From: Rhizobium leguminosarum bv. viciae USDA 2370
GTDB taxonomy: Bacteria; Pseudomonadota; Alphaproteobacteria; Rhizobiales; Rhizobiaceae
DNA: 64,000 nt
Direction: 5' to 3'
Assembly: GCF_002008365.1 (NCBI RefSeq)
Contig: NZ_MRDL01000015.1
Coordinates: 248,001-312,000 of the forward strand
Shown: piece after piece, positions 38,960 to 48,094 of the stretch
Numbering within the stretch: position 1 is the first letter of the stretch
How the letters are laid out: each line of letters begins with the position of its first letter
Program-made: the position numbers and the translations under genes
Notes under the pieces: generated by a model
Databases searched by the model: none
Seen by the model: the letters and a program-made list of their open reading frames with translations, nothing else
Told to the model about the DNA's origin: nothing

Positions 38960-40372
38960 TCACGCAACGGTCTTCAGCGGCAGGCCCGCAAGGTCGAGCG
39001 CGGCCAGCGCCGATTCCAGCGATGCGGCCTGGCGTTCGGCGTAAAGTGCCAGCTCGTCCTGAACGGTAGCACCCAGTGCTGCCTCGAAGGCGTCACGGTT
39101 CGAGCGGGTCGCGTAGTTCTGCTGCTGGTCGGTGCCGAGGTTCGACTGGAAGATGCCGGCCGCGCTGACGGGCAGGAAGTCTTCGTAGACGATCGGGGTG
39201 AAGGCAAGGTAACCCTTGGCGATCAGCGCCTCCGGATCGCCAGGCAGCATGCTGCCGGCCGCGGCGGCAATGCCCGCAGGCGTCGCGGCATAGCGGAAGA
39301 AGGCCAGATCCGCCCTGCGCAACTCATCCCAACTGTCCGGGAGTGCCTTGAAACGTGCGGCGAGTTCGTCGTCGTAGGCGCCGGCCTTGGCGCCGCCGGC
39401 GCCCACCTGCACCTCGCCGCGAACCGAGGCGAGCAGCCGGTCGTAGAGCGCCCGGCCCTTCGCCGTCAGCGCCACGCCGCGCTGTTCGATCTCCCCGAAG
39501 CGGGCGGTATGCGTCCCTTGAATCGCACCGTCATCACCGGAAAAGGCGATCGTTTCCTCCAGCGCCTTGAAGCTCGTCTGTCGCAGCAGGATATCGCAAT
39601 GACGGCGCGGCGGCCCTTCGATGACAGCCTTCGGCGTGATGCCGCGTTCCGGCATGCGGGCCTGGACCGCGTCGATATCGAGCGTGCGCGGCGTCAGATG
39701 GTTGATGTGCGGCCCCTTGAAGCTGACGACGTCGGCGATCAGCCGATGCGCATCATGCAGCCGCTTATAGGTTTCGGCGCTGACTGTCGCTTCGCCATGC
39801 CAGCGGAAGGTTTCCAGCGCCCCGGCGACGAATTCCGTCGCTTCCGCCTCGGTCAGGCCGCCGTTCTGCTCGTGGCGCTCGATCAGCGCGACGGCACGCG
39901 GCGTGTAGATCCGCCGTTTCGCCAGAATGGCTTCGGCTTCGCCGCGCAACCCCTCGTCCTCGATCAGCTCCAATCGCAACAGCGAGGTGAAGACGCGGAA
40001 TGGATTGACGTTGAGCGCTGCCTCGTCGATTGGCCGGAAGCTGGTGGAATGAACCGGCACGCCGGCGACCGAAAGATCGTAGTAGCCAACCGGCTGCATG
40101 CCCATGACCGCAAACAGCCGGCGGATGGTGAAGAGCTCGTCAGCCGTACCGAGCCGGATGGCACCGTGGCGCTCGACATCGATGCGCTCCAGCTCGCCGG
40201 CTTGGGCCAGACGTTCGCGCAGATCGGGATCGTTTTCGAGGCAGCCGGCATTCACATCCGCCACCAGTTCGATCAGCGTGCCGTATTGCGGCACCTCCGC
40301 CCGGTACATCTGCGACATCGCCTCGGTGAACAGCGATCGGATGCGGTCTGGGGAAACGAAGGCTTGCGGCAT
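38960..40372 (-). CDS. hglS: 2-oxoadipate dioxygenase/decarboxylase (HglS, former DUF1338)
   Basis: 470 aa from Met at 40372 (MPQAFVSPDRIRSLF), which has GGAG seven bases upstream; the frame opens six codons earlier. Counting from this Met, His69 and Arg73 (RHGAIRL), His225 (INHLTPRTLD) and Glu294 (RFGEIEQRG) line up with the metal ligands and substrate Arg reported for P. putida HglS. It converts 2-oxoadipate to D-2-hydroxyglutarate and CO2, finishing the pipecolate route. Confidence 0.93.
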   Translation of the reverse strand: MPQAFVSPDRIRSLFTEAMSQMYRAEVPQYGTLIELVADVNAGCLENDPDLRERLAQAGELERIDVERHGAIRLGTADELFTIRRLFAVMGMQPVGYYDLSVAGVPVHSTSFRPIDEAALNVNPFRVFTSLLRLELIEDEGLRGEAEAILAKRRIYTPRAVALIERHEQNGGLTEAEATEFVAGALETFRWHGEATVSAETYKRLHDAHRLIADVVSFKGPHINHLTPRTLDIDAVQARMPERGITPKAVIEGPPRRHCDILLRQTSFKALEETIAFSGDDGAIQGTHTARFGEIEQRGVALTAKGRALYDRLLASVRGEVQVGAGGAKAGAYDDELAARFKALPDSWDELRRADLAFFRYAATPAGIAAAAGSMLPGDPEALIAKGYLAFTPIVYEDFLPVSAAGIFQSNLGTDQQQNYATRSNRDAFEAALGATVQDELALYAERQAASLESALAALDLAGLPLKTVA

Positions 40373-40442
40373 TGGGAAACTCCGGCTCATTCCGTTTTTG
40401 CAGGATGAACCTCTTTACACGCGCGACAAAGCCGCAAATATC

Positions 40443-40476
40443 GCTATTTCGGAAATAGCCCATTCTGAAACGGAAT
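40443..40476. promoter_or_regulatory. Inverted repeats in the hglS/LysR divergent region
   Basis: GCTATTTCGGAAATAGC (40443-40459, perfect 8-base arms) and CATTC-N7-GAATG (40460-40476) stand side by side between the divergent starts. Candidate binding sites of the LysR protein. Confidence 0.5.
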
Positions 40477-41383
40477 GACCATGCTGACGTCAAGACGTTT
40501 TCTGCCATCGATTTCGCATCTCGCCGCCTTCGAGGCGGTTGCCCGCACCGGCAGCGTGACCGCAGCGGCGCGCGAACTCGATCTGACGCAGAGCGCCGTC
40601 AGCCGCCAGGTAAGTGCGCTGGAGGAGCAGCTTGGCGTCGAGCTCTTCCTGCGCGAACGCCAGACCATGCGGCTGACGCTTGCCGGTGACGGATATGCTC
40701 GCGAGATTCGCGAGGCGCTGCGGCGGATATCGAGCGCCTCGCTGAACCTGCGCGCCAATCCGCATGGCGGCACGCTCAATCTCGCCATCCTGCCGACCTT
40801 CGGCACGCGCTGGCTGGCGCCGCGCCTGGGGCGCTTTCTCGCCGCCAATGCCGGCGTGACCATCAATCTGGTGACCCGGCTTTCGCCGTTCGATTTCCGC
40901 CTCGATTCGATCGACGCCGCCATCCACTTCGGCCATCCGCACTGGCCGGGCGCCGAACTCGCCTTCCTGATGTCGGAGCGCACGGTGCCGGCCTGCAGTC
41001 CGGATTTTCTGCAGCAATATGCGATCTCAGGACCGGAGGATCTGCTCGCCGTTCCGCTTCTGCATCTGACGACACGTCCCGACGCCTGGGAGCAGTGGTT
41101 CGCCAGCAACGGCGTTTCCTTCGAAAACGTCCACGGCATGCTCTTCGACCAGTTCGCCACCGCCGCGCAGGCGGCGATCGCCGGCCTCGGCGTCGCCCTG
41201 CTGCCAACATTCCTGATGCAGGAGGAGATCCGGCGCGGCGATCTCGTCGCCGCAGTCGACCGTGAAATGGAAAGTCGCGAGCGCTATTATCTCGCCTTTC
41301 CGCCCGAGCGCGCCGATTATGCGCCGCTTGCCGCCTTTCGTGACTGGATCGTCGCGGAAGCCACCACCAACCCGGCTGTGTGA
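40475..41383 (+). CDS. LysR-family regulator of the pipecolate cluster
   Basis: 302 aa, GcvA-like. Helix-turn-helix LAAFEAVARTGSVTAAARELDLTQ (start LAAFEAVARTG) and QSAVSRQVSALEEQLGVELF, then the effector domain with LNLAILPTFGTRWLAPRL. Starts at 40475; 40481 is an alternative. Divergent from hglS, as the LysR gene in the P. putida ama/hglS cluster also accompanies these genes. Probably activates the three catabolic genes with a lysine-pathway intermediate. Confidence 0.9.
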   Translation: MTMLTSRRFLPSISHLAAFEAVARTGSVTAAARELDLTQSAVSRQVSALEEQLGVELFLRERQTMRLTLAGDGYAREIREALRRISSASLNLRANPHGGTLNLAILPTFGTRWLAPRLGRFLAANAGVTINLVTRLSPFDFRLDSIDAAIHFGHPHWPGAELAFLMSERTVPACSPDFLQQYAISGPEDLLAVPLLHLTTRPDAWEQWFASNGVSFENVHGMLFDQFATAAQAAIAGLGVALLPTFLMQEEIRRGDLVAAVDREMESRERYYLAFPPERADYAPLAAFRDWIVAEATTNPAV

Positions 41384-41451
41384 CGAACGGCTTGCATCGG
41401 CATGGCGCTTTCGACCATTATGCGCTCCAAACAACTTTGCAGGAAATCTCC

Positions 41452-41688
41452 ATGAAGCCGATCTTCGTCCAGCTCCAATGCGCACCCGGCAAGACCTATG
41501 ATGTCGCCGACGCCATCTACCAGACCGAACTGGTCTCGGAGCTCTATTCCACAAGCGGCGACTACGATCTGCTGCTGAAGGTCTATATCGAGGAAGGCCA
41601 GGATATCGGCAAATTCATCAACGACAACATCGCCAATATTCCCGGCATCGTCCGCTCGCTGACGACGCTGACCTTCAAGGCATTCTAG
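41452..41688 (+). CDS. Stand-alone Lrp/AsnC ligand-binding (RAM) domain protein
   Basis: 78 aa, starts MKPIFVQLQCAPGKTYDVAD with AGGA upstream. It is the alpha/beta RAM domain only (SELYSTSGDYDLLLKVYI, then IPGIVRSLTTLTFKAF), with no DNA-binding part. Such proteins bind amino acids and may modulate full-length Lrp proteins. Lies 68 bases after the LysR gene, so possibly part of the same response. The stop TAG is the first triplet of a repeat. Confidence 0.88.
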   Translation: MKPIFVQLQCAPGKTYDVADAIYQTELVSELYSTSGDYDLLLKVYIEEGQDIGKFINDNIANIPGIVRSLTTLTFKAF

Positions 41689-41811
41689 AGCAATTCCAGC
41701 AAAAGTGCGCAGCAGTTTTGCCAGGCAAAGCGTGAAACGCTTTTGCCGGGAATTGCGTGAAAACAAAAGAGATAGAGCGTTTCCGTGATTCGAGAAAAAC
41801 GGAAACGCTCC
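41686..41811 (+). repeat. Intergenic palindromic repeat, family B
   Basis: TAGAGCAATTCCAGCAAAAG ... GGAATTGCGTGAAAACAAAA, then GAGCGTTTCCGT/ACGGAAACGCTC, a strong stem. Its left edge provides the TAG stop of the RAM-domain gene. Confidence 0.75.
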
Positions 41812-41960
41812 AAATTGCCGTCAGACACGGTTAACCCTTTTCGCGAAGATTGGCCCTCGCAGGACGTCGCCTAAACCGCGCCTTAACGCCGGGCATATCT
41901 GGTCGTTGTTATCACAGGCCCGCATCAGCGCGGGCCGGCACGTGCAGCGATAGGTGGAAA

Positions 41961-43139
41961 ATGTCGATCGTCGAGGCAGATAGGGTACGCGCGAAGCCGC
42001 AGTTGGAAACAGCTCCGCTGATCGTCCATGTCGTGCGCCAATTCCTGCCCAATCGCGGCGGCCTGGAAGACGTGGTCGCCAATCTCGCCCGCCAGACTGT
42101 ACGCCGTGGTTACCGCGTGCGCGTCGTCACGCTGGATTCGCTCTTCACCGCGCCTGAAGACAAGCTGCCGCTTCGCGAAGATATCGACGGCATCGAGGTG
42201 GTGCGCATTCCCTGGTCCGGCTCCAGCCGCTATCCGCTGGCACCGCAGGTTTTCCGCCATCTCGCCGATGCCGATCTCGTCCATGTCCACGCCATCGACT
42301 TCTTCTTCGACGCGCTCGCCTGGGGCCGGCTGCTGCACGGAAAACCGATGATCGTCACCACCCATGGCGGCTTCTTTCACACGCGGAAATACGCGGCAAT
42401 CAAGAAGATCTGGTTCCGGACGCTGACCCGCGCTTCGGCGATGGCCTATCGCCGCGTCGTCTGCTGCAGCGCCTCCGACCTCAAGCAATTTTGCGAGATC
42501 GTGCCCGACAGTCTCCTGATCGAAAACGGCGCCGATATTGGCAAGTTCGCCGACACCGCTGCGCGCCGGGCAAAGCGCCGCATCGTCACGATCGGCCGGT
42601 TCTCGGTGAACAAGCGCATCGACCATCTGCTCGATGCGATGGCCGGGCTGAAGACCCGCGACCCGGAATGGCATCTCGACATTGTCGGCGCCGAATCCGA
42701 CCTGAACCGGGCGGATGTCGAAGGCGCAATCGAAAGCCGTCATCTTTCCGGCCGCGTCACCCTGCATGTGTCGCCCGACAACGACACCATCCGGCGCATC
42801 ATCGCAGAATCCTCGATTTTCGCCTCCGCCTCGGAATATGAAGGTTTCGGCCTGGTGGCGCTGGAGGCGATGAGCGCCGGCCTCCTGCCGGTGCTGAACG
42901 CCAACGATGCCTTTGCGACGCTTGCCGCCCGGCATCCCGTTCTCATGCTTGCCGATTTCACCAATCCTGAGGCCGCCGCCACGGCGATCGAAACGGCCTA
43001 TGAAGACCTTTCGCGCCAACCGGACGTGGTGCGGGCCGGGCTTCTCGAAGCCGCGCGCGGCTATTCCTGGGATATCGTCGCCGAACGCTATATCGATCTC
43101 TACAGATCGCTTGATGTCGTCGCCGCGGAAAACATCTGA
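41961..43139 (+). CDS. Glycosyltransferase family 4
   Basis: 392 aa from MSIVEADRVRAKPQL, with AGGTGGA upstream. GT-B fold: N-terminal HVVRQFLPNRGGLEDVVANL, THGGFFHT, then the donor half with RRIVTIGRFSVNKRIDHLL and ASEYEGFGLVALEAMSAG, the conserved E-x7-E motif. Retaining transferase, sugar unknown. Faces the flippase-hydrolase gene tail to tail and probably belongs to the same polysaccharide locus. Confidence 0.88.
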   Translation: MSIVEADRVRAKPQLETAPLIVHVVRQFLPNRGGLEDVVANLARQTVRRGYRVRVVTLDSLFTAPEDKLPLREDIDGIEVVRIPWSGSSRYPLAPQVFRHLADADLVHVHAIDFFFDALAWGRLLHGKPMIVTTHGGFFHTRKYAAIKKIWFRTLTRASAMAYRRVVCCSASDLKQFCEIVPDSLLIENGADIGKFADTAARRAKRRIVTIGRFSVNKRIDHLLDAMAGLKTRDPEWHLDIVGAESDLNRADVEGAIESRHLSGRVTLHVSPDNDTIRRIIAESSIFASASEYEGFGLVALEAMSAGLLPVLNANDAFATLAARHPVLMLADFTNPEAAATAIETAYEDLSRQPDVVRAGLLEAARGYSWDIVAERYIDLYRSLDVVAAENI

Positions 43140-43154
43140 TCCCCTGCCTAACGG

Positions 43155-43356
43155 GCATCGCGATCTTTCAGATTCGCTTACTGCACTTTAGGTCTTTGCT
43201 TTCCGCATGTCTTCGGCGCAAAACCGCTGCACACTTTTGCGCGACATGCTTCAGAGCAATTCCAGGAAAAGTGCGAAGCGGTTTTCCGTCCGGAATTGCG
43301 TAAAAACAAAAGGCTAGAGCGGTCCTGCGCTTCCGTTAAAAGCTGAACCGCTTTAG
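43155..43356. repeat. Two repeats side by side: family A (minus) then family B (plus)
   Basis: 43155-43250 is a family A copy (CGCGATCTTTCAGATTCGC ... TTTTGCGCGACATGC); 43253-43356 is a family B copy (AGAGCAATTCCAGGAAAAG ... AAGCTGAACCGCTTTAGC). They fill the space between two convergent genes. Confidence 0.75.
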
Positions 43357-43368
43357 CTGAAATCCCGG

Positions 43369-46300
43369 TCACGCTCTGGCGAGACGGATGATCTCGTCGA
43401 GCACGAATTTGCGCGATTGCGGCGGCGTCAGATTGTGGTCGGCATCCGGCAGCATCAGCAGCCGTACGTTCGGATAGCGAGAGAGCCTGGCGCCGCGCGG
43501 CCCGAAGTGGAAATAGACGTGGTCGAGCCCGACATCGCCCTCGCTGTAGATCAGCGTCAACGGCACCCTGCGCTTGCCGAACAGCGCGAAGGAGTGCCGG
43601 ACCTCGCGGGCGATATGGCGCCGGTCGGGAAGCAGCTCGAGCACCGGCGCGATCCACGGCGACAGCCGGCGGCCGGCGGCGATGACGATATTCTGCAGCG
43701 CCGCAACGACATCCACCTGGCCGCGCAGCAGCCGCTTCAGCGTGTCGAGCCGCGCCAGGCGCTGGCTGTAATCATCCAGACTGCGGGGAACGGAGACGAC
43801 ATGCTCCCTGCGCACCGGCATGTCAGGATCCCAGTAATAGACGAAGGGATTGATCGACACGACAGCCTTCAAGCGCTCGTCGGCGACGCCGGCGCGGAAG
43901 GCGACATAGCCGCCGCTGCATCGACCGGCGACCATGACGGGACCGGCGACGACGCCTTCGAGCAGATCGAGCGCGGCGACCGCATCTCCGGTCTGCGTAT
44001 CCGAATAAAGTACCTGTTCCGGTGCATCCGGCCGCGGCGGGCTGTCGCCGACATTGGCGGAATCGAAACGCAGCGAAACGACGCCTTGGCGGGCGAGCTC
44101 GCGCGCCATGTCGACCGTCGTCCGTCCCCAGCCGGCATGCCGGTCATAGGCTGTCGACAGGAAGAGCACGGCATTGCCCTTGATCTCGCCGAGCGGCCGG
44201 CTGACGACGCCGACCAGATGATTATGGCTTCCGAAACGGACCGGCGTTTCCGCAAAATCATCGCCGGCAAGCAGCGGGTTGTCGATCGCCGTCGGCGAAT
44301 GGGCGGCGGATGTCTCTGTCGTCGTTGCCTCCAGCCACGTCGTCAGCAGCGCGACGACAGCCATCGGCGTCTTGGCAAACAGCGGATTGGTGGCGAGTTC
44401 GTCATAGCCTTCGAAGGCCTTCTGCTCGACATCGGCGCCAAGCGCTATCAGCGCATCGGCAAAGCCGGTATCCTCGGCCTTGGCAGGACGTTCGAGGATC
44501 AGATAGCGCGAGGCTGCGAGCCCCTGCGGCGAGGTGATGTTGAGCTTGCCGAGCTCGGCAGCGATTTCCTCGGGCATGACGAGCCCGGCGATCTGCACCT
44601 TCGCGGTCTGGACGTGCTCCTTGCCGAGGCCGAGATCGGCATCGATGATCTTGGACCACATGTTGAGTTCGCGCAGATAGGCCCTGCCGCTCAGCACCGG
44701 CGCCAGCATGACGAGGCTGTCGACGCCTTCGATCGAAGAACCGACGCGGTGGGCAAGCGTCGCGCCGAGGCCCTGTGCGATGAGGATGATACGGTCGCAG
44801 CCGCTCAGCGACTTCAGCTTGTCAGCGGCCGCACGGATCGAGTTTTCCCAGGTTTCCAGCCTTGCCGGCAGCACCCCGAAATCGAGCGCGTCACCGGTGC
44901 CGCGATAGTCGAAGCGCAGGCTCGGCACGCCGATATCCGAGAAATGCTCGGCCGCGACGCGGAAGAATTTGCGGCTGCACATCTCCTCGAAACCCCAGGG
45001 GCTGACGAAGAGCACGGCGGCCGAACGTTTCTTCGTGAGAGGATTCTCAGGCATGAACAGCCCGATCGTGCCGTCGAAGACGACAGGCAGGGCAGCGTTG
45101 CGTCCCGCCCCCTCGGCCGGTTCCAGCGAGAATTCGCCGGGCGCGACCTTGGCGCGATCGGGATCGCCGGGAAGCCGCGGCGCGATGAAATTGATCGCGT
45201 GGCCAACCGGTCGCCGCAGCAGGGACGGCATCTTGTCGAGAATGGAGCGCATGACTTCGACATCCTCGCCCGGCACGGCGCGCAGCACTCGGAGCGCCGC
45301 GAAATAGGCGAATGCGCCGGCGATGATCGCGCCGACCAATCCGGCCGGACCTTGGACGAATTCCAGCACGGAAATCGCTCCGCAAGCACAGAGGACGGAG
45401 GCGAGCGTCACCTTCGTCAGGCTTGCGTAGAGACCCGAAAGCTGGGATCCGAATCCTGTCTGTCTGATCATCATCACCGACATCGCAACGAATACGAGGA
45501 TGCGCACAAGTGCAGCACCCTCGGCCGCAAGCCTAGGTACGATCAGTAAACAACCCGCTACCATCAGTAGGCCACCTATCACACTGATGTTCAGGCGGGA
45601 GCGGGCCCTGTCCATCGACAGCAGGTAGAGGCTGAGGATCTGCATGAAAGTATAGGCGGGAGCGACGAGCGCAAGCAGCGCCACCACCGTCCCGCTGCGG
45701 CGGAACGCTTCGCCGAACACCACGAGCACCAGTTCGCTGGAGATCGCGGCAAGCCCGAGGCTCATCGGCAGCACGATATAGGCCATGCTGCGCGTGACGG
45801 CAGCGAAGACCTCGACCGGCAATGTCGAATCGTCGCTGCTGTGGCGCCGCTCGGAATAGTAGGGCAGCAGGCTGCCGGTCATCTGGATCGGCAATTGCAG
45901 CGCGATATTCGCGATCGACAGGCCGACGGCATAATAACCGACCATCTCCACCGACCAGAACTGCTGCAGGAAGAGCAGCTCGAGCCGGTTGAGGAAAATG
46001 GAATCGATGATGAACTGGATCGACAGGATGACGGAGGAAGAGGCGAGATACTTCAGCGAGACCCCGCACCAGTCGCGCCGTGCCAGAAGGATCGGCAGCG
46101 TGGCGAAAAACAGCACCAGCTGGCCGAGCGCATAACCGACGAGAACACCCTCGACGCCATAGAAAACGGCGCCGACGGCAACGCCGGCAAGCTGCACGAT
46201 CGAGACGGCGACCGTCAGCTTAAAGAAAGCGCCAAGCTTCTTTTCGCCGATCAGGTAGAATTTGACGAAGGATCCGATCGCCTGGATGAAGAACAGCACG

Positions 46301-46680
46301 CCGGTGACCAGAGCGACGGATGGCGCGGTGTCGGCCCAGTGCATCTTTTCGGACGTCAGGAAAAACAGCGCGTAGAGCGCCAGCAGCACGACGGTCGAGA
46401 ACATCATGAAGCTGACGAGGATGGCGGCAAAACCCCGCCGACGGCGCGCATCGAAACCCTCCGCCGAAAGTTGCGGCAACGTCTTCAGCAGCGTGATGCT
46501 GGAGCCGAGCTCGGCGATCGAGGCGCCGGTCACCACCAGCCAGAGCGAAAAGGCGACGATGCCGTTGGCTTCCGGCCCGAGCAACCGCGCGGTTATGATC
46601 GAGGAAACGAAGCCCGTCAGAAGCAGCAGCATGCCTGCCGCCGCGTTCATCACCGAGTTTGCGATAATACCCTTCGACAT
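43369..46680 (-). CDS. Wzx-type flippase fused to two alpha/beta hydrolase domains
   Basis: 1103 aa, one uninterrupted frame. Residues ~1-470 form a MOP/PST-type polysaccharide flippase with about 12-14 hydrophobic segments (MSKGIIANSVMNAAAGMLLL, ITARLLGPEANGIVAFSLW). Residues ~550-785 form a hydrolase domain resembling exosortase-A-associated hydrolases (SPWGFEEMCSRK, RFDYRGTGDALDF), but the nucleophile elbow is AQGLG, so Gly637 replaces Ser. Residues ~815-1103 form a second hydrolase domain with elbow GRCSGG (Cys921 or Ser922), acid in SEGDVGLD and His in DADHNLTP. Likely exports a lipid-linked oligosaccharide and edits it or an acyl group. I know of no characterised protein with this architecture. 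Confidence 0.85.
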   Translation of the reverse strand: MSKGIIANSVMNAAAGMLLLLTGFVSSIITARLLGPEANGIVAFSLWLVVTGASIAELGSSITLLKTLPQLSAEGFDARRRRGFAAILVSFMMFSTVVLLALYALFFLTSEKMHWADTAPSVALVTGVLFFIQAIGSFVKFYLIGEKKLGAFFKLTVAVSIVQLAGVAVGAVFYGVEGVLVGYALGQLVLFFATLPILLARRDWCGVSLKYLASSSVILSIQFIIDSIFLNRLELLFLQQFWSVEMVGYYAVGLSIANIALQLPIQMTGSLLPYYSERRHSSDDSTLPVEVFAAVTRSMAYIVLPMSLGLAAISSELVLVVFGEAFRRSGTVVALLALVAPAYTFMQILSLYLLSMDRARSRLNISVIGGLLMVAGCLLIVPRLAAEGAALVRILVFVAMSVMMIRQTGFGSQLSGLYASLTKVTLASVLCACGAISVLEFVQGPAGLVGAIIAGAFAYFAALRVLRAVPGEDVEVMRSILDKMPSLLRRPVGHAINFIAPRLPGDPDRAKVAPGEFSLEPAEGAGRNAALPVVFDGTIGLFMPENPLTKKRSAAVLFVSPWGFEEMCSRKFFRVAAEHFSDIGVPSLRFDYRGTGDALDFGVLPARLETWENSIRAAADKLKSLSGCDRIILIAQGLGATLAHRVGSSIEGVDSLVMLAPVLSGRAYLRELNMWSKIIDADLGLGKEHVQTAKVQIAGLVMPEEIAAELGKLNITSPQGLAASRYLILERPAKAEDTGFADALIALGADVEQKAFEGYDELATNPLFAKTPMAVVALLTTWLEATTTETSAAHSPTAIDNPLLAGDDFAETPVRFGSHNHLVGVVSRPLGEIKGNAVLFLSTAYDRHAGWGRTTVDMARELARQGVVSLRFDSANVGDSPPRPDAPEQVLYSDTQTGDAVAALDLLEGVVAGPVMVAGRCSGGYVAFRAGVADERLKAVVSINPFVYYWDPDMPVRREHVVSVPRSLDDYSQRLARLDTLKRLLRGQVDVVAALQNIVIAAGRRLSPWIAPVLELLPDRRHIAREVRHSFALFGKRRVPLTLIYSEGDVGLDHVYFHFGPRGARLSRYPNVRLLMLPDADHNLTPPQSRKFVLDEIIRLARA

Positions 46681-46702
46681 CTGTCCATCCGTCAGGATCG
46701 GC

Positions 46703-46809
46703 CTAAAGCGCGTCGCGATCTTCAGATCGCTCCTCGCACTTTAGGTTTTTGTTTTTACGCATGTCGTTATCGCAAAACCGCTGCACACTTTTGCGCGACA
46801 TGCTCTAAA
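46703..46809 (-). repeat. Intergenic palindromic repeat, family A
   Basis: CTAAAGCGCGTCGCGATCTT ... TTTTTACGCATGTCGTTATC ... TTTTGCGCGACATGC. Lies between the GT4 gene and the flippase fusion, and so interrupts an otherwise tight gene series. Confidence 0.75.
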
Positions 46810-46870
46810 GCCGCATACCCGCCATCTCTAATGCGAAAATGTTAAAATAAAGCGGAGTGACGACCTCAGC

Positions 46871-48049
46871 TTAGCTGGCCTGCATCGCCGTCAATGTCTG
46901 AAGCGCCTTCTCGTAGCTGTTTTCCGCAAGGTAGCGCAGCAGGAACTCCCGCGCCTTCCCGGCCTTCTCTCGTGCACGCTCTGGCGCGCGGAAAATTTCC
47001 CTCAAGTACCCGGCCGCCGCCTCGGGTGAGGGGTCGGCCCAGACTGCACCCTCGAGCCCGGCAAATTCGGGATGGGTATCGACCACAGGAATAAGGGGAG
47101 AGCCAACCAGCCAGCTATTGTCGGGATCGCAGAAATCTACTGTTCCCGACCAGGCCGTGGAAATGATGGGCGTATGCTGCATGATCGCCTCGGCAACCGT
47201 CAGCCCGAAACCTTCGGAACGATGCAGCGAAAGATAGGCGTCGGAACAGCGGATGAGGCCGTTGATATCGGAGTTCGATAACCTGTCGGTGACGATCCTG
47301 ATCCGGTTGTCGCCCTTAACCGAAGCGACCAGTTCGCGCAGGCCTTCGTCCTTGCCGATATCGCCGCTGGCCTTCATCAAGAGGAAGGCGCTGGGGCATT
47401 CGGCGGCGAATATCCGGAAGGCCTCGATGACGGCCTGCGGATTCTTCCGGTTGATCGAGGAGCCGGCGCTGAAGATGAAGCTGACGAGAAAGGCGTCTTC
47501 CTCGATGCCGAATTTCTGGCGCATGCCTTCGGTCGCCGGCTTCTCGGTGACGGGATGCGGAACGACGATGACGGGCGCCGTGGTGAGAGGCGCAATCGCC
47601 CGCCTGGTGAATTCCGACGGCACGAAGACGGCATTCATGTAATGCATCGCATTGCGCCACTCCGCCGGCACGACTTCGAGCTCCCAGGCGAAATAGCCGA
47701 TGTTGAAAGCGCGGCTGAAATTCGCAACGCCCTTCTTCAGGATGGCGCGCGGCAGCATCGGCGGATTAAGATGCCAGATCCGGCTTCCCGCCGGTTCGGT
47801 GGAAAGATGCGACGGCGTCCATCCGGCGAATGAATTCTCGTCAGGATGCGTGCTGACGTCGGAGTGTGAAATCGCCAGCCCCGCCTCCGACAATGCGTCG
47901 GCGCAGAGCCTTGCCGATTCGCCGACACCGACCGCCATCGAGAGATAACCGACGACTTCCACCGGCCTGCGTGGGTTGAAGGCAACACGCGACCGCGGGA
48001 TCAGCCGCTGCAGGACATGGGCGCGCAGAAGGCGGTATATCGTTCTCAA
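46871..48049 (-). CDS. Glycosyltransferase family 4 (second)
   Basis: 392 aa. VEVVGYLSMAVGVGESARLC near the N-terminus, NIGYFAWELEVVPAEW, and the donor-side motifs FSAGSSINRKNPQAVIEAF and SLHRSEGFGLTVAEAIM. The E-x7-E motif is intact (EGFGLTVAE). Such transferases are frequent in rhizobial surface-polysaccharide loci. Follows the GH2 gene by 45 bases, same strand, so probably co-transcribed. Confidence 0.88.
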   Translation of the reverse strand: MRTIYRLLRAHVLQRLIPRSRVAFNPRRPVEVVGYLSMAVGVGESARLCADALSEAGLAISHSDVSTHPDENSFAGWTPSHLSTEPAGSRIWHLNPPMLPRAILKKGVANFSRAFNIGYFAWELEVVPAEWRNAMHYMNAVFVPSEFTRRAIAPLTTAPVIVVPHPVTEKPATEGMRQKFGIEEDAFLVSFIFSAGSSINRKNPQAVIEAFRIFAAECPSAFLLMKASGDIGKDEGLRELVASVKGDNRIRIVTDRLSNSDINGLIRCSDAYLSLHRSEGFGLTVAEAIMQHTPIISTAWSGTVDFCDPDNSWLVGSPLIPVVDTHPEFAGLEGAVWADPSPEAAAGYLREIFRAPERAREKAGKAREFLLRYLAENSYEKALQTLTAMQAS

Positions 48050-48094
48050 ATCACGGTCTTTCCCAATGGATCGGCAACATTCTTCGCAGGGGCA

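Noticed and set aside
41760..41811. Independent terminator after the RAM-domain gene
   Set aside because: The strong GAGCGTTTCCGT stem is part of the family B repeat, so it is reported as repeat although it may also terminate.
43417..45549. 710-codon plus-strand frame
   Set aside because: Antisense to the hydrolase half of the flippase fusion; composition typical of shadow frames.
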